Numbered from the stretch's first letter, positions 47,590-60,133 are shown. The stretch: 64,000 nt of DNA from Cadophora sp. MPI-SDFR-AT-0126 (GCA_020747065.1 JAGMVK010000009.1:434001-498000); one strand, 5' to 3'. Program-made: numbers and translations. Notes: a model not told the origin generated them from the sequence alone.

Positions 47590-49740
47590 AGCGGAAGAGG
47601 CAAAAACGGCAAAGCCGTCCATTTGGAGCGCCATCATTGGCCAAAAGGACAAATTCGAAAATTCTGGATGCGTCATGTGATCTTAGTTTCTTGTCTGGGC
47701 TTTTCTTGGGATGACTTTCCCAAGACGTTGGCACCCCGCTCTCGGCTGTTGCTGTCCGATGACGAAGAGGGGAGAGGAGAAAAGAATGACACCGTCGAAG
47801 CTTGAGGCTGCGTAGAAGAAATGTGTTGAGGTAAGCTTTTCTTCAATTATCATGTACGTTCCACCAGGTGGAGTGGCGGCTTTGATATTGAGTTTCACTC
47901 CAAACGAAGCTACGTACAAGTCCAGAAGGCTAAGTTATTCCAACAGCACGCCATGCTGACTTTGGGGGAGGCTACTCTTTCCATGCAACCCTTAGACCAG
48001 TCCAAGCATACCCAGACATTGTGGGGGTGTCAAAGTGGGGATCCGATGTCATAGAGCATATTTGACAGTTAAAAGAATCGATCAGATAACCGATCAGACA
48101 ATGGGTATCAATGACGACGCTTTTGTCTCATATGTGTCTTATTCTGCTAAGGCTGAAGACAAGCAACAACAAGCAAGCCATCTAGAAGAAACATAAGATT
48201 AAAGCAAGAGTTGAGGTGGATATTGTCGAACAGAGATATTGACATCGTTTCGCTTCGGCGCCGTTTTCTTGGACTGTTGAAGAACCCCGATTTTAGTCTG
48301 GAGAAACCCGATGACAGATGGGGCAAGCCTGGTAGGGGCTAGAGTCCTGCAAGTAGTTTACCGAATGGATTGCAAGTCAAGAGCTACCCCAATCAGCCTG
48401 TTAGAAATTTCTCGAGTTGCTTCCAACAACAGTTCACCCCAACTCCCCAACCCCCACCTCCCCAAGATGGACAAAGGACAACACAAAGTCAGTCCACCAA
48501 CAAATTCACCACCAACCTCTCACCCCTCGAAAATCAGATAAGAGAAAACTTGATCCCACATTTCCCCTCCTCCACAAACAAAGCACCGTCATCATTGGCA
48601 CATTTCTTGCTTATCTTGATAGTCTTGGAAGCAAAGGCTTGGTGAGACTATTTCTCTCGGCAGTCTTAGGCAATACGGCGGAGACTATGAAAATCTTATT
48701 TTCTGGAGCTTGAAGATAAGCATGGCATGTCGGTAATTGTCCCTAAGGCGAGTTAACTGATACGGCCTAGATTCTAGATTGGCTTGACGTGCATGTTTAT
48801 GGATATAGTTTCCTACTTGACCTGCTGGAAGGATTGATTCTGTAGTCTCGGGCATTGGCTTTTGGTATATTGATATGCTGTTGCAGGTGTAAAGATCCTT
48901 TTCTCAGACACCTGTGGTAGTTTCAAATGAATTCAAGCGAGTTTCCCCCACCTAGCCGCACAAACCGAGGACGTCACTAATATCAAAGGTTCTAGAGTTA
49001 TGTCGTACCTAAATGGATCTGGACTTTGAGGTCCGAAGTGACTTTCCTCGGTTATCCTAAAATAGTATAACCGCGAGAATCGAGCCACTCCCTTCCTTTG
49101 GAAGTTCACGAAAAATAACCTCCAAGCACTGATTAAATCATGAATATGCAGCTCATGACCTCACCTGCACATACACAGGTCTATAGTAAAAAAGCTATAC
49201 AGCGCGAGACATTCTGAAATTTAACTGCGTTGCTTTTGTGAGAGTTGCGCCGTGAAAGTGTGGTGCGGGATCTACTGAAGTGTCTCGCTTGCGAGTAGTA
49301 AACACGCCGCAAGGTACCTTCCATAGGTATATCTCTCCATGTCACTCTTGGAAAACCGCCGTCTTTTCATCATTGTATACTGAACATGCTCTCTAGCCAT
49401 CATCGTCAGCGTGTATATCAGCGTCAGTAGCACCAGCATCAATATCAACGTCAACATCAATGTTCTATATCCCACTTTGTTTTTGTCCCGCTGCATAATC
49501 CATTTATCGTACAATTCGGTACTTCACATACAAACACACTACATTCCCATCTCAGTACTTTCGCTTCAGCGTCTCATAAGCACTCAATCAAGCAACAAAG
49601 CGACCAGGAATCGCCTATTTACAAACCAACTCTCAAAATGCCCATCCTCCCACTCTCTACCTCCCACACTCCTACTGCCTTTACCTTCAAAGTGACTTTC
49701 CTGTTCTTTCATATCCTCGAGTAAAATATATATACTATCA

Positions 49741-49760
49741 CACCACACCACACCACACCA
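49741..49760. repeat. (CACCA)4 minisatellite-like run
   Basis: Four perfect tandem copies of CACCA followed by a degenerate fifth, in gene-free DNA. Confidence 0.85.
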
Positions 49761-50715
49761 CAACATCCATCCATCTAGCCGACCCTCCCCACCCTCCTTC
49801 CGCACCGGAAAACACTTCAAGGCCATCACTTAATGACAGCCATCAAAATAACAACCATATCTCATATCCCAACCTTAAACTTAACCTTTCTACTCATTCT
49901 CTCGCAGGCAGGAACGGGGTACAACAAAAAGGAATGGAATTCCGAGGGGAAACACACAGCGCTTTAAACTCTCGTGTGCCATTTGTTCTTGTTTTTTTTT
50001 TTTTGTTTTTGAGAGCAACTTGCTCTCTCCTAAATAAAATCAAAGGCGAAAGGGCGAGAAACTGACTTGTAGTAAGCTTGGACGGGTATCAATCAGACGA
50101 CTTTCCATCCCCTTCCACTTGCCTTCCCGATCCACTTCCAACATCCATCCTCCGTCCTCCAAGCAAATCTCAACCAAAAATCCTTTCTTCACATCGCTCA
50201 GTAGCCCCTGACGTTGTATACAAGGTGAAGAATCGTGCTGTTCTTTAACTTGACACGTATTGGATGGATATTTTAAGGTCTGTCTATACTGTATGTGCAT
50301 TCCTCTCTTTCCTCCCCTCCCCCTCTCTCTTGTCCATTTGTACATTTATATGTACGGTTTGGTATTCCTACAAATTCCCCCTCCCCCGGGCTCTTTCTCA
50401 TCCTCCAAGAAATACAAAAGTCAAAAGTCAAAAGTCCCATAACACCAACAATGCATGCAAAACGCCAATCAAAAACCATAGGATGGCGCGTGCTTGTCCA
50501 TATCCTATGGATGCTCTCCTGAGCCGGTACTTGTACATCGTCCAACGACTCTCTCTCCATATGGTGTTTTCCTTTATCGTAGGCCTATTCTGGCAGTCTT
50601 CGAATCGAAAGACCCCACCACTCGCGCTTCTCAAGGCCGTGGATTTTCCATTTCCTCCAAACTACCCCCCTCCCTCTCTCTCACCCAAAGCCATATTCTC
50701 AGTCCATCCCTACGT

Positions 50716-51129
50716 TTAAACCACCGGCGCCGGCGTCTCCATAGCCCCCAAATCTCTCCCTTCCTTCCTCACGCCCCCCACAGTCCCCTGTATATCCCCC
50801 AACCCAATACTACCCACCGCCGGCGTCGGGCCCAGTTCCCACGTACCCAGCGCCGTCGTTGCAAACGTCTGCACGAAGAGCTTCCACGTCGCGCTTGTTA
50901 CGCCGTTGACGGTGAAGAGGCTGCCGGCTGTGGTCGAGATGGGGTATTGCGAGGGGGCGAGAGTGGTTGGCGCCACGCCGCCGCCGGCTGCGAGTTGGCG
51001 GTCTTCGAGCTCTGGGGAGGAGATGTTTTGGGAGAGGTCGGGGGAGGGGGAGGAGGAGGCGAGTGTGAGGGTGGTGAGGGCGAAGGTGAGGAGGATGGGG
51101 AGGAGGGTGGAGGGGGTGTGGAATTGCAT
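50716..51129 (-). CDS. Small secreted protein, function unknown
   Basis: A single frame of 137 residues from Met at 51129; an in-frame upstream Met at 51231 would hide the signal peptide behind a 34-residue charged stretch, so the downstream start is preferred. Residues 1-22 are a clear signal peptide (MQFHTPSTLLPILLTFALTTLTLA). The mature part is Ser/Thr/Ala-rich, has no cysteine, and ends in a conserved-looking block (FVQTFATTALGTWELGPTPAVGSIGLGDIQG). I see no GPI-anchor tail. I recall similar small cell-surface proteins in other fungi with an end block of this kind, but no function is known to me. It is a possible wall-associated or effector-like protein. Confidence 0.68.
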   Translation of the reverse strand: MQFHTPSTLLPILLTFALTTLTLASSSPSPDLSQNISSPELEDRQLAAGGGVAPTTLAPSQYPISTTAGSLFTVNGVTSATWKLFVQTFATTALGTWELGPTPAVGSIGLGDIQGTVGGVRKEGRDLGAMETPAPVV

Positions 51130-52851
51130 TTCTGGGTCTGGTTGTGGTGATCGGGTTTGATGGGTGTGGTGTTGATTTGAATCGAATTGTTGGCGATCAG
51201 ATTCCTTCGTGTATCTCGTCCTCGTTCGCAATCGATCTCGATGTTCCTATTCGTCTTCCTGCTCCCTTATCCAGTACTTTGTATCCTCTTCTCCGTTTAA
51301 TCTCCAGGTTTGCGAAGCAACTCCTTCCTGACTCCTTCAGGGCTGCGACAGCGTCGTCAATTGATCGTGAGGTCGTGAACAGTTCGCAAACGCCGTAGGT
51401 ACAGCTAGGTATGCGGCGTAGGATAGAATGGAATTTCGCCGTCGCTGTCACTGGTGTTGTTCTGATCGAAGGGCTCGTTCGTTGTGATCCAGGGGTTTTC
51501 AACTCCCAGTCGTCGATGTGAGGTCCACTTGATTTCCGTTATGCCTGAGGTATCACCCCTATCTCTCTCCCTGAAAGCAAAACTTAAAAACCCCTGTAGT
51601 GTTTATTCTTTCGCCCTTGGCGCTGTCGCCGTCAAAATATCCTCCTGGTCGTTGTATTCGATTGTGTTGCGTAGTGTCGTCGTCGTAGTCATCCAAAAGA
51701 TTGAAATAACAAAGGCCAGAAGGAAGGAGTAAGAAAGAGCCAACGCCACGACCTACAAACCAACCAATGCCAATGTTCCAACTTTGACGCACTGCCCACC
51801 AATGCCGAGCTCCACCTCACTTTTCCAAGACGAGGAAATGCTGGGCTGAGAGGCCAGAAAAAGATATTGAGTTTCGCTAACTGAGAATCCCCTTGTAATG
51901 GCCTGGTTTGTGATTGGTTGATATCTGGCAGCGGTTCCTGAAAAAAGGGAGAGGGTAAAGGGTCTTGGCAGATTTGTTGTTGGTGCTGGAGAGGCACGCG
52001 GGTCTTGATACAAAAGGGCAGCTCGTCTCTTGAGCGCCTTATTATTTTCCAATGTCGCTTCAAAATTCACTGAGACGACAATTTAGATAATTGTCTACGA
52101 TTTTATAAGTTTCTTATGCTATTCAATGATGATGTGAGATGGTTGATTTTTTGAATGAAATTATAGTGTTCTTGAGAATCGGTAGGATTTCGCTTGCGGA
52201 AATAGAAAAGAGAAAAGGGACGAGACGCTGCAGTGAAAAAGTCCATAAGCCAGGGATATATCGTTCTGTCTCCTTTGGTAGGCAAGTGGTGGGCGGGTAC
52301 AAAAGGAGATGATAACTTTGTAGAGAGGTAGGTAGGTAGGTAGGGGTTTATATGTATCTGGTGGAGGGTTACTGTATCTAGAGTTTACTGTGCTTTGCTT
52401 TCAGCTGTACGAGAAAGGCCTTTTGAGTTGACTTTCTTGACACTTTACATCAGACCATGAAATTAGTCGCTAGGTGTTGTTAAATCATTCTGTAGTTAAG
52501 ATGTCGACTTGTGAGGGAACCCAGAGCATAGCATGCTAGAGAGTTCAAGAGGATGATGCGATGTGACAGAGTTTCAAGTTTGAATTTTGAGGTTTGTATC
52601 ATTTGGTGTGGTATCATGTGCAGAAAATTGACTATTAAGTGGGTATGTGAACCATTAGGCTCGTGGTATCTCAAACGCTCGCTCGCAGGAATCAAGTAGA
52701 CCAAAGCAGACAGACATAGAGTAGAAAATATTCATCACTCCTTCTCATCACACTCTCCTTCACTTCTCATCTCTCATCCCTCATCCCATCTTCCTTTTCA
52801 TACTCATGACGGACATGACAATTTTCAAACCTTGTAGAGAGAGAGAAACGT
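51130..52851. other. Intergenic, 1.7 kb, no gene seen
   Basis: Between the small secreted protein start and the SUR7/PalI-type gene stop. Minus-strand frames at 51689-52070 (about 105-124 codons) lack any domain and overlap each other, so I leave them out. An (AGGT)4 run lies at 52326-52341. Confidence 0.45.
52326..52341. repeat. (AGGT)4 microsatellite
   Basis: Four perfect tandem copies of AGGT in gene-free DNA. Confidence 0.85.
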
Positions 52852-53676
52852 CTAGTATGTAGTAGTCGTCCTCGACTTCCTCTGCCAAAAGTGCCTCTTA
52901 GTCCTGACATGCGTCCCATTCCCAACATACCCCTTCTCCACATGACCCGCCCTCCTGTCCCTCTGCTTATGCATCCTACTCGAGCAGCACGTAAACAGCA
53001 CCACAAACGTAGCCAAGAACAAACACACCATGGCCGCCAAACACGTCCACATGCCCGTCGAATAGTGCGCCTTGCTCCCACTCCCATCGCCATTGATATG
53101 ATTCTTGATGATGGCGAAGGAAGTGAAGTCCGTGGCCATGACGATGATGGTGACGACGAATGCGAGGGCGGAGACGAGCGAGGCGAAGAGAGCGCCGATG
53201 AAGCCGCTGCCGAGCGCGAGGAGGAAGGCGATGAATGAGAGGGCGCAGGCGACGGGGTGGAGCACCATGACGCGGGTGAGGCCTTCGGAGGTGTTTTCCG
53301 AGGCGCTGCCGAAGTCGGTGTTTTCAATTCGGGTCATGATGTTGGCGGGGTTGTATCCGATGTGGCGGCCGGAGCAGTAGTCGTGACTATTGTTTTGTGT
53401 TAGTCTTGATATATGGATTTGAGATGGGAATTGGGGAGTGGTGTCGCTGTTTAGATTGAGGAGGGGAGGAGGAGAGGAGACGTACGAATCTTCATCGACG
53501 TTCAAGATGCAGTACCCGAAGGTACCAAATGAGACGTCAGATCCATTGGCGAGGTTGACCTTCAGGATCGGGATGCTGTTGATGATTGGGGCAGAGATGG
53601 TCGTGATGACTAGGAGGACCGAGGCGGCGAGAAGTAGGAAGGTTCCAACATGGTGAAAGATTCCCGTCTTGGCCAT
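52852..53676 (-). CDS. SUR7/PalI (Rim9) family tetraspan membrane protein
   Basis: Two exons, 53486-53676 and 52852-53386, give 241 residues. The 99-bp intron at 53387-53485 has no in-frame stop, so it could be read through by mistake; its GTACGT donor and TAG acceptor argue for splicing. Span 1 is VGTFLLLAASVLLVITTISAPI. The extracellular loop holds VSFGTFGYC, the claudin-like motif of the SUR7/PalI family, and a second Cys (HDYCSGR). Three more spans follow and a basic cytosolic tail. PalI/Rim9 members sense ambient pH for the PacC pathway, while Sur7 members mark cortical eisosomes; I cannot decide which applies. Confidence 0.88.
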   Translation of the reverse strand: MAKTGIFHHVGTFLLLAASVLLVITTISAPIINSIPILKVNLANGSDVSFGTFGYCILNVDEDSYVSSPPPLLNLNSDTTPQFPSQIHISRLTQNNSHDYCSGRHIGYNPANIMTRIENTDFGSASENTSEGLTRVMVLHPVACALSFIAFLLALGSGFIGALFASLVSALAFVVTIIVMATDFTSFAIIKNHINGDGSGSKAHYSTGMWTCLAAMVCLFLATFVVLFTCCSSRMHKQRDRRAGHVEKGYVGNGTHVRTKRHFWQRKSRTTTTY

Positions 53677-55879
53677 TTTGGTGTTGGTTGTGTGATGGTG
53701 TTGTCGATGTAGAGAGATGAAGAGGTGAGGCTGGCGAGGAGAGGAGAAGCGAGGACCTCGAGTTCAAGTACCGTAACGTTGGTTTATTGCGTGGAGTGAG
53801 GAAAGACAAGAACCGTCGTGGAAGGCGGGAACAGGCCAGGTTTTATGTTCCTGTTTCACTTCCCCCTTCAGCCAGAACATGCATCGATCACAGACAGCAA
53901 CGCATCATAGTCTGTTGTCTCTTCCCTGGTCAAGCTGGTTGGTGCGTATTGGGCTTGCAAGTTGCAAGCCACAAAGCAAGGAACCTGGCGTGAATGCCCC
54001 AGGTGAGTGGAATGCGGATCGTCTCCCTCCTCTCGTCTCCCAGGGATCTCCAGCACAGGACGATGTTTACGCCTCGGCTGCGTGTGATTCGTCACTTTGT
54101 CCGCCATGTTGCTCTTTCTGGCTTGGGAGGATTCATTCCTTCATCCATCTCACAACCACGAGGCCAGCCAGACCAGCTGGCAACTGTGGCTCGGTTGCCC
54201 AGATTTTCCTCTTCTTTCTTCGAACCTCTCAGCATCTCTGCGAAGTCCAGCCCATAATGCACTCACTCGCTCACTCACAAGAGAAGCTCCCCTCTTCTCC
54301 TAACGTTCATCTCTTCGAACTGGCCATCATCCCTCCAAAGCCCTTCGAAAGTAAAGCCGGAGAAATGGCATGCATCTCACAATCTCATCGCAACAGTAGT
54401 GGAGACGAACCCAGCAGTCCAGGTCAGGGCAAATTCAAGGTTCTCACCGCAGCATCAGCATCAGATTTTCAAAATTAAGATTCCAGGGTTCAGCAAGTTT
54501 GGCACCACATTTACCCATAGCCTCTAATCCCTTCTGGAGAAGATGTGGTGGTCTTCCCGCACGCTGGCAGTTGGATAGTGGGAGCGCTGACGTAGCGTTC
54601 AGGGGTCATGGTGTGGCTGATGTGCTGAGATGGCTGAGAGAGTGTTGTTATTGGCTGAATGGGTAGGGGTTTGTCGACAGGGCTAGAGATGGGGGAGGGA
54701 GAGTGCCTTGGTTTTGCCGCTTTGTTGCTTCAAGGGTTGTGCGCAGGTGTTGTGGCTGAGGGTGAAGAGAGAGGTGTGATTGGATGAGTGAAGAAGATTG
54801 GTTATTTGGGTTTTTGAGCTTGTTGTTTGCAAGCGAGGACAACCTGGCAGTCAACTAACTGCATCGAGTGCGTGCAAAAGAAGCAAGAAGGGTTCGTGAG
54901 GACGGAAAATTTCCAGTTTCATTTTCAGACGAACCAGGGACGTTGAGATGAGGTGTGTCGATGACGGCATTTTTCAGGGGGTTCCCCGGTCCCTGGAGCT
55001 GTTGATTTCGATCCTCGCTTCGATCAGACGACGGTGATCTCAGGAGAGATCGAGGCAGCAGCATGCGTGTCATCTCGTGTTTTGGATTGTTCGATCTTCT
55101 CAGGATGCGTGTGATTCTGGAGACGGATAGTGAGTTCTCTACTTCTCGCAGGCAACACAAAGAGACATTGTTCGCTTTTGTTCGAGCTTATGATTCGCCG
55201 GGCACACACCACAGAGCATATCATGACCTTTAAAGTCCATCTATCGGGGAGTAATCATACAGCCGTTCCAAAGTAATGCCGAATACCCTTCAACCTCCAT
55301 ACCATCACCTTCATCAATCCAAATTACCTAACCCCCAATCTCATACCATTTGAAGACTCTCTCTAGATTCCTGCAAAAAGTACTCTGTACCGGTCCCTCA
55401 ACGCGCTCGCACAACAAACAAGTCTACGGAGGCTAAAAAAAGGCTTGGAACCTCCCCAGTCAGTCACGAAAACAAGCCTCGAAGCCAGATTAAATTTAGT
55501 TTGGTAAACACTTATGCATGCACGTCAGATGGAGTGAACTTTATTAGCGAGAGACGATTGATGTTGATTTAGGCTTTTTGGCGTGAAAGTGACTGGACCG
55601 GATTCTAGATTGCCATGGACCGTTGGACTTTGGGATGTTGCGATATTGAGGTAAGGTTGAGTGGGCACAGGTGGTATTGAGGGAAGGGACATCATGCTAT
55701 ACCGTTCTGTTCTACGTGTGATCACACTTATGGAAACCGACAATGTAATGAATGATTAAGTGAGAAACAAACGCACTGCATATTTCCAATATCAAAATCA
55801 AAAGCCCTGTATGAAGCAATCCAGACCGTACGAAAAACACCTCTCCTCTCGATTCCCCAAAGCCACGACAGTCACGGTA
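53677..55879. other. Intergenic, 2.2 kb, no gene seen
   Basis: Contains the SUR7/PalI-type promoter and the monooxygenase 3' UTR. A 199-codon plus-strand frame at 53879-54478 has no domain and a composition like translated non-coding DNA (many Ser, Pro and Cys), so I reject it. Confidence 0.45.
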
Positions 55880-57740
55880 TCATTCCTTCACCTCAACCTT
55901 CACCATCTCACCAATGATCTTCTCTTGAACCTCCTCTACCGGTTTAGTATTCTCGGCTTCGGCTGGAGCATCCGCTCCTGTGTCTGCTTCGGCATCGGCG
56001 CTTGTGGCCTTATCTCCTTTCTTCGCGAGTCCGGATGTGAAGAGTGGGCTTTGCATCATTGTTTTCCACTATTATCAGATCAGTTGAGTCAGTTGTTCAA
56101 AACACAATCCCCGTCTCGCGTTTTCACCCTCTCCTATTCTCTCTGTCTAATGTACACCGGAAAGGAGGGAGGGGAGTGCAAGTAAGAAAATCAACATACA
56201 TCATGCACCGCGTTCGTATTCTCATGACTAGCCAATACGGCCTCGTTCCCTCTGGGCCAGAGTTCAGCTTCGTACCGCTTGACTGCGGCGGCGAGTTCGG
56301 AAGGCGTCTGCTCTTTCATGGCGCGGAGGTGCACCAGGAAGTCGGCGGCGTCGGTGATGGCGTTGTTGAGGCCTTGGCCGCGGTCTAGGGTGGTTCAGTA
56401 AGTAGACGGGGCGAGAATTGAGTTACTGGTTGGGAATGTTTGGGAAGGGAAGAGGAAAAGGGGCTGGATGGCTTAGACAGGTAAGGTAAGAGAGGCAGGA
56501 AAAGAGGCCAAACTCACGAAAAGTCATAGGATGCGCCGCATCACCAGCCAGCGTCACCAACCCATTTCTCGAATCCCACGGTTTGGTAGGCCAGTATCTA
56601 AGTCTGTTGTGCCAGACTGGCGTGCCTGGTGGGATAGTAGCGAAGACTTCGTTGAATGGGTATCCGAAGGCTTTTCCGCGCTCGTACATGGCGGGGAGAA
56701 TGTTGTCGCCTTTGAGACCAGTATCTTCGTCCGACCGCCATGTCTGCATCAACATCCAGGTCCATTCGCCTGGGTCGGGGGAGGAGCAGTCGTGGACTGT
56801 TGGGACGTTAGATTGTGTTGGAGTGGATGTGGGAGGTTTGGAGTGTAGTCGAGTGGGAGTGTCAGAAGATGGATGACAGGGACTATACTAAAGGAGAGTG
56901 GGGAGCACATACTACTCATCCATGTGAAAGTTCCATTCGGGTGAAATGTGATAGTGTATCTCGGATGCAATGCCCTCAGATCGATACTGGCCTGCTTGCT
57001 TATCTTGGTGATGATCACACTTGCAACACATGGCGACAGCAACAACTCAGCTTCTTTAGGGCCGAGTATGAATTCTCGTGTCAATGAGTGCGCGCCCTCA
57101 CAGCCGATGAGAAGGTTTCCCGTCTCGCTAGTTCCGTCTGTGAATGTTGCTGTCACGGTATTGGTACCAGTCACAATGGAAGCGACTTTTTTACCCCACT
57201 AGTTCATTCTGTTAGCGACATAAGCTTTACTGACATGGAAGAGGGAAATACTTTGATGTCAACATCCTTGCCCAGCATCTCGATTAACTTCTTCCGCTTA
57301 AGACGCAGACTCCATGGTGCAGGGAGGTTCTTCATCAGCTCTCCAGTCTCCCCATTGTGTACTGGCATCACACTTTCCTCGTTGGCAACATAGCTGGGAT
57401 CTGTTTGAACAGTGGGGATGAGAGCTTTCAGATCATCGGTTAGACATTCGTCAAGACGAGATTGAGCCCAGTAGATGCCAAAGTTCCAATCGCGAGGGCG
57501 TTGGAAAAGGCTTGTGTCTTGTTCAAAGGCAGTGCATGCGATGCCCGCCTAGAACATTTGTCAATGGCATTTTGAACCTCGCGGTCAGGAAATATTAGTA
57601 ATATACCTGCTTCAAGACCTGGGCGAAGAGAAGACCGGCGGATCCTAGGTCTAATTGAGTTTTGCGTTCCTCAACCCTACAAGAGGACTCTTACCAGCTC
57701 CAATGATAAGCACACGAAGAGGCTCTGCCTGGGATCCCAT
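55880..57740 (-). CDS. FAD-dependent monooxygenase (PF01494 / UbiH-salicylate hydroxylase type)
   Basis: Seven exons: 57695-57740, 57607-57644, 57252-57548, 56913-57198, 56518-56796, 56200-56384 and 55880-56068, giving 439 residues. The FAD dinucleotide motif is split by the first intron and reads VLIIGAGSAGLLFAQ (residues 10-24). The second FAD motif is LAGDAAHP at about residue 308, followed by RGQGLNNAITDAADFL, both typical of group A flavin hydroxylases. The last 50 residues are an unusual acidic Ala/Glu tail (AEADTGADAPAEAEN). No targeting signal is seen. It hydroxylates or epoxidises an aromatic or polyketide substrate using NAD(P)H (family knowledge). It is divergent from the methyltransferase gene. 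Confidence 0.92.
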
Positions 57741-58717
57741 CTTTGAATGGTATTTGAACTCGGAACGACGGTGAAGCGGTAGCCGGACTTCCCAGGTTTA
57801 ACGAAGCTGGTCGTACAGTGCAGCACAGAACCCAACAAAACAGAGAAGAAATGTCGAGTAAGAAAGCATTTGGATGGATGCTCACCATCTCGTCGCAGAA
57901 TCCTTGTACTGGTACATGAAGCTAGCCATCGACAAGCATTGGCAGAATTGTGATAAGATCCATTGATTTCACGTCGGTTTTGTCCGGGAGAAGACTCTGC
58001 CCTTCCTTCCCATCGCAATGCATTCCCACCTCGACATGACAATGACAGCGCACAAAGTCAATTTTGTGAGTCGTGAAAGCCCATTGGTGATTGGTGTGCT
58101 GATGGCACATCAGGTCAATCGGCGATTGCGATAACACGCATGTCCTGCACGAACCCGGAGCCCTTACGGAATAGGTGCGGTGAGGATGAAAGTGCATGTA
58201 TCTTCATCTGTAGCGTGAGAAGGCTGTACCGTACTAGCTAGTTCATGCAAAGGGAGGACCCTGCCGTCCACCCGCGGGTGCTAATAACGGAAGCTAAACC
58301 ATAGGATGTGGCCTACGGAGGGTTCAGATGTACTGAAGTGGGTCGAGCGTGGGCTGACGCGGGGGTTTAGTGAAGACCACTGGGACCAAGAGGACTGCGA
58401 CAAGAGCAGTCAGGCTGTATAATCAGGCGGAATATATGTCGCTTTGAGACAGACTATCAGAGACACTGCTATCGAACGTCGTCAGGACACTCGTCCCACT
58501 CTTGATACGGTATGGACTTTACAGTACAGTCAGCCTATCGGCTCTTTCTCGTCCCACCCTGGACTTCTTCAGCAGCACCCGCTTCCAGGTTCTTGTTCCC
58601 GCGCAATAGTCGGTGCGGCCGCATGGGTTTTCTAGAAGTACAATGTAAAGGAATGGACGATCTATTTCAGACCTCTTCCAAAGTCTTCATTCTCGAGTGA
58701 GATATCGTGTGCACAAG
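57741..58717. promoter_or_regulatory. Shared divergent promoter of monooxygenase and methyltransferase genes
   Basis: 977 bp between two divergent start codons with no coding exon. A TATA-like AATATATG is at about 58432-58439, nearer to the methyltransferase. Shared control of the two genes is an inference. Confidence 0.45.
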
Positions 58718-60133
58718 ATGGCACACAACAATACAGGGAGTCCAGGCTCTTCTCCCAGAAGCGCGGGGCCTCGGTCACCTGGGACTGCCGAGGTGAGAGG
58801 ACAAAATAAATAAATAAAAAACCTCCAATACTAATATTCCGAGGCCTCTTCGACTTCACTACCAGCCGTGGCGGCGGAAGATTATGATGAATATGACGAC
58901 GATGGAGACTCGGCATTTGGAAGTGCTAGATCCGATATGACAGACACTGCTTCTATGACTTCAAGCATTTTGAAATTTCGAGAAGAGAATGGAAGAACAT
59001 ATCATGCTTTCGGTGTGTTACCAGCCATATGATATACGACCTCAACCTGACAAGACAGGATCGACCGATCACTGGGGCCCGAATGATGAACATGCTCAAG
59101 AGCAACAAGACATAAGGTTTGTATTGGACGGGAGGCCGAAATGTGGCACGACGCTAAGAAGATCAGTCATCATTTCTGGAGTCTCATGCTGAAGGGAGAG
59201 TTATACTTGGCTCCTGTGGTCAATCCTCAAGTGCGTTGCAGATGTAATTACAGATCATCATGTCACTGACTTTTGACAGCGGATTCTTGACGTAGGGACT
59301 GGTACGGGCATATGGGCAATGTAATCATTCTGCCGCCCAGACTTTATAGACCACAGTTAATTGTAGGCAGCGACGTGGCAGAAAAGCATCCAGAAGCCGA
59401 CGTGAAAGGCATCGACGTCTCGCCAATTCAACCCACATGGATTCCACCGAATTGCAGGTTTGAATTAGATGACTTCAACCTGGAATGGCAAGACCACAAT
59501 AAATTTGACCTGATCCATGCAAGAGAACTACTCGGCGCTGTACCGGACTGGCCAAAATTCTATGGCGAGTGTTTCAAGTAGGTCTTGACCATGAGTATAG
59601 ACGTACAGTACATGAACTGACAGAGCCCAGAGCTCTCAAGCCAGGCGGTTGGATTGACTGTTCCGAGCCAGGCTTGTACTTTGAATCATTCTATGGCACA
59701 CTGGGTGATGACCATCCTTACAAACTTTGGGGAACAGCGATGCTTGAAGCAGGAAACAACGCAGGAATGAGTTTTGATGTGGGGCCATACATCAAGGAAC
59801 GTCTTGAGAATGCCGGCTTCATCAACGTCGTCGAAAAGAAGGTCTGCTGTACGATAGGAAAGTGGTCCAAAGATCCATGGGAACGAGAAGTCGGACTTTG
59901 GGAGCAACTCCGCTTGGAAAAAGGAGTCCAGGACTTCTGTGAAAGAAGATTTATAAACAATCTGGGTGTAAGTGCAAGTATTCTTCTAGAGTCTCATGAG
60001 TTGACGTAATCAGTGGCGACCTGAAGAGGTTCAAGTTTTTGGTGCTCAGATGAGGAATGCAGTGAGGAACAACAGGTTACTAGCTCATCACTGGTTCTTT
60101 TTCGTGTATGGGCAAAAGCCTCTAAATGCGTAG
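58718..60133 (+). CDS. SAM-dependent methyltransferase, LaeA-like
   Basis: Eight exons: 58718-58792, 58844-59012, 59059-59116, 59167-59230, 59280-59320, 59371-59577, 59631-59967 and 60014-60133, giving 356 residues. All seven introns are 46-53 bp. The N-terminus is Ser/acidic and disordered (AAEDYDEYDDDGDSAF), then ENGRTYHAFG, as is usual for the fungal LaeA-like family. Motif I is RILDVGTGTGIWAID (residues 123-137), with acidic-loop GIDVSPIQPTW and ALKPGGWIDCSEPG further on. The C-terminus ends with HWFFFVYGQKP, also family-typical. Members are secondary-metabolism regulators or small-molecule methyltransferases; this one more likely methylates a metabolite, given its monooxygenase neighbour, but that is inference. 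Confidence 0.92.

Larger units (their letters stand above)
47038..50715. other. Intergenic, 3.7 kb: ENA promoter side and gene-free DNA
   Basis: The first 0.6 kb carries PacC-type sites (listed separately). The remainder shows only short unsupported frames, a (CACCA)4 run at 49741-49760 and a poly-T tract at about 49992-50004. No coding exon is convincing. Confidence 0.5.

Noticed and set aside
49741..49760. Tandem CACCA copies as a CRISPR-like array
   Set aside because: Simple repeat without spacers in a eukaryotic genome.
50011..50027. GAGAGCAA/TTGCTCTC palindrome as a terminator hairpin
   Set aside because: The stem has a one-base loop and is not next to any gene end; fungal termination does not rely on such hairpins.
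53879..54478. 199-codon plus-strand frame
   Set aside because: Low-quality composition, overlapping frames, and no homology I can recognise. Possible but not supportable.
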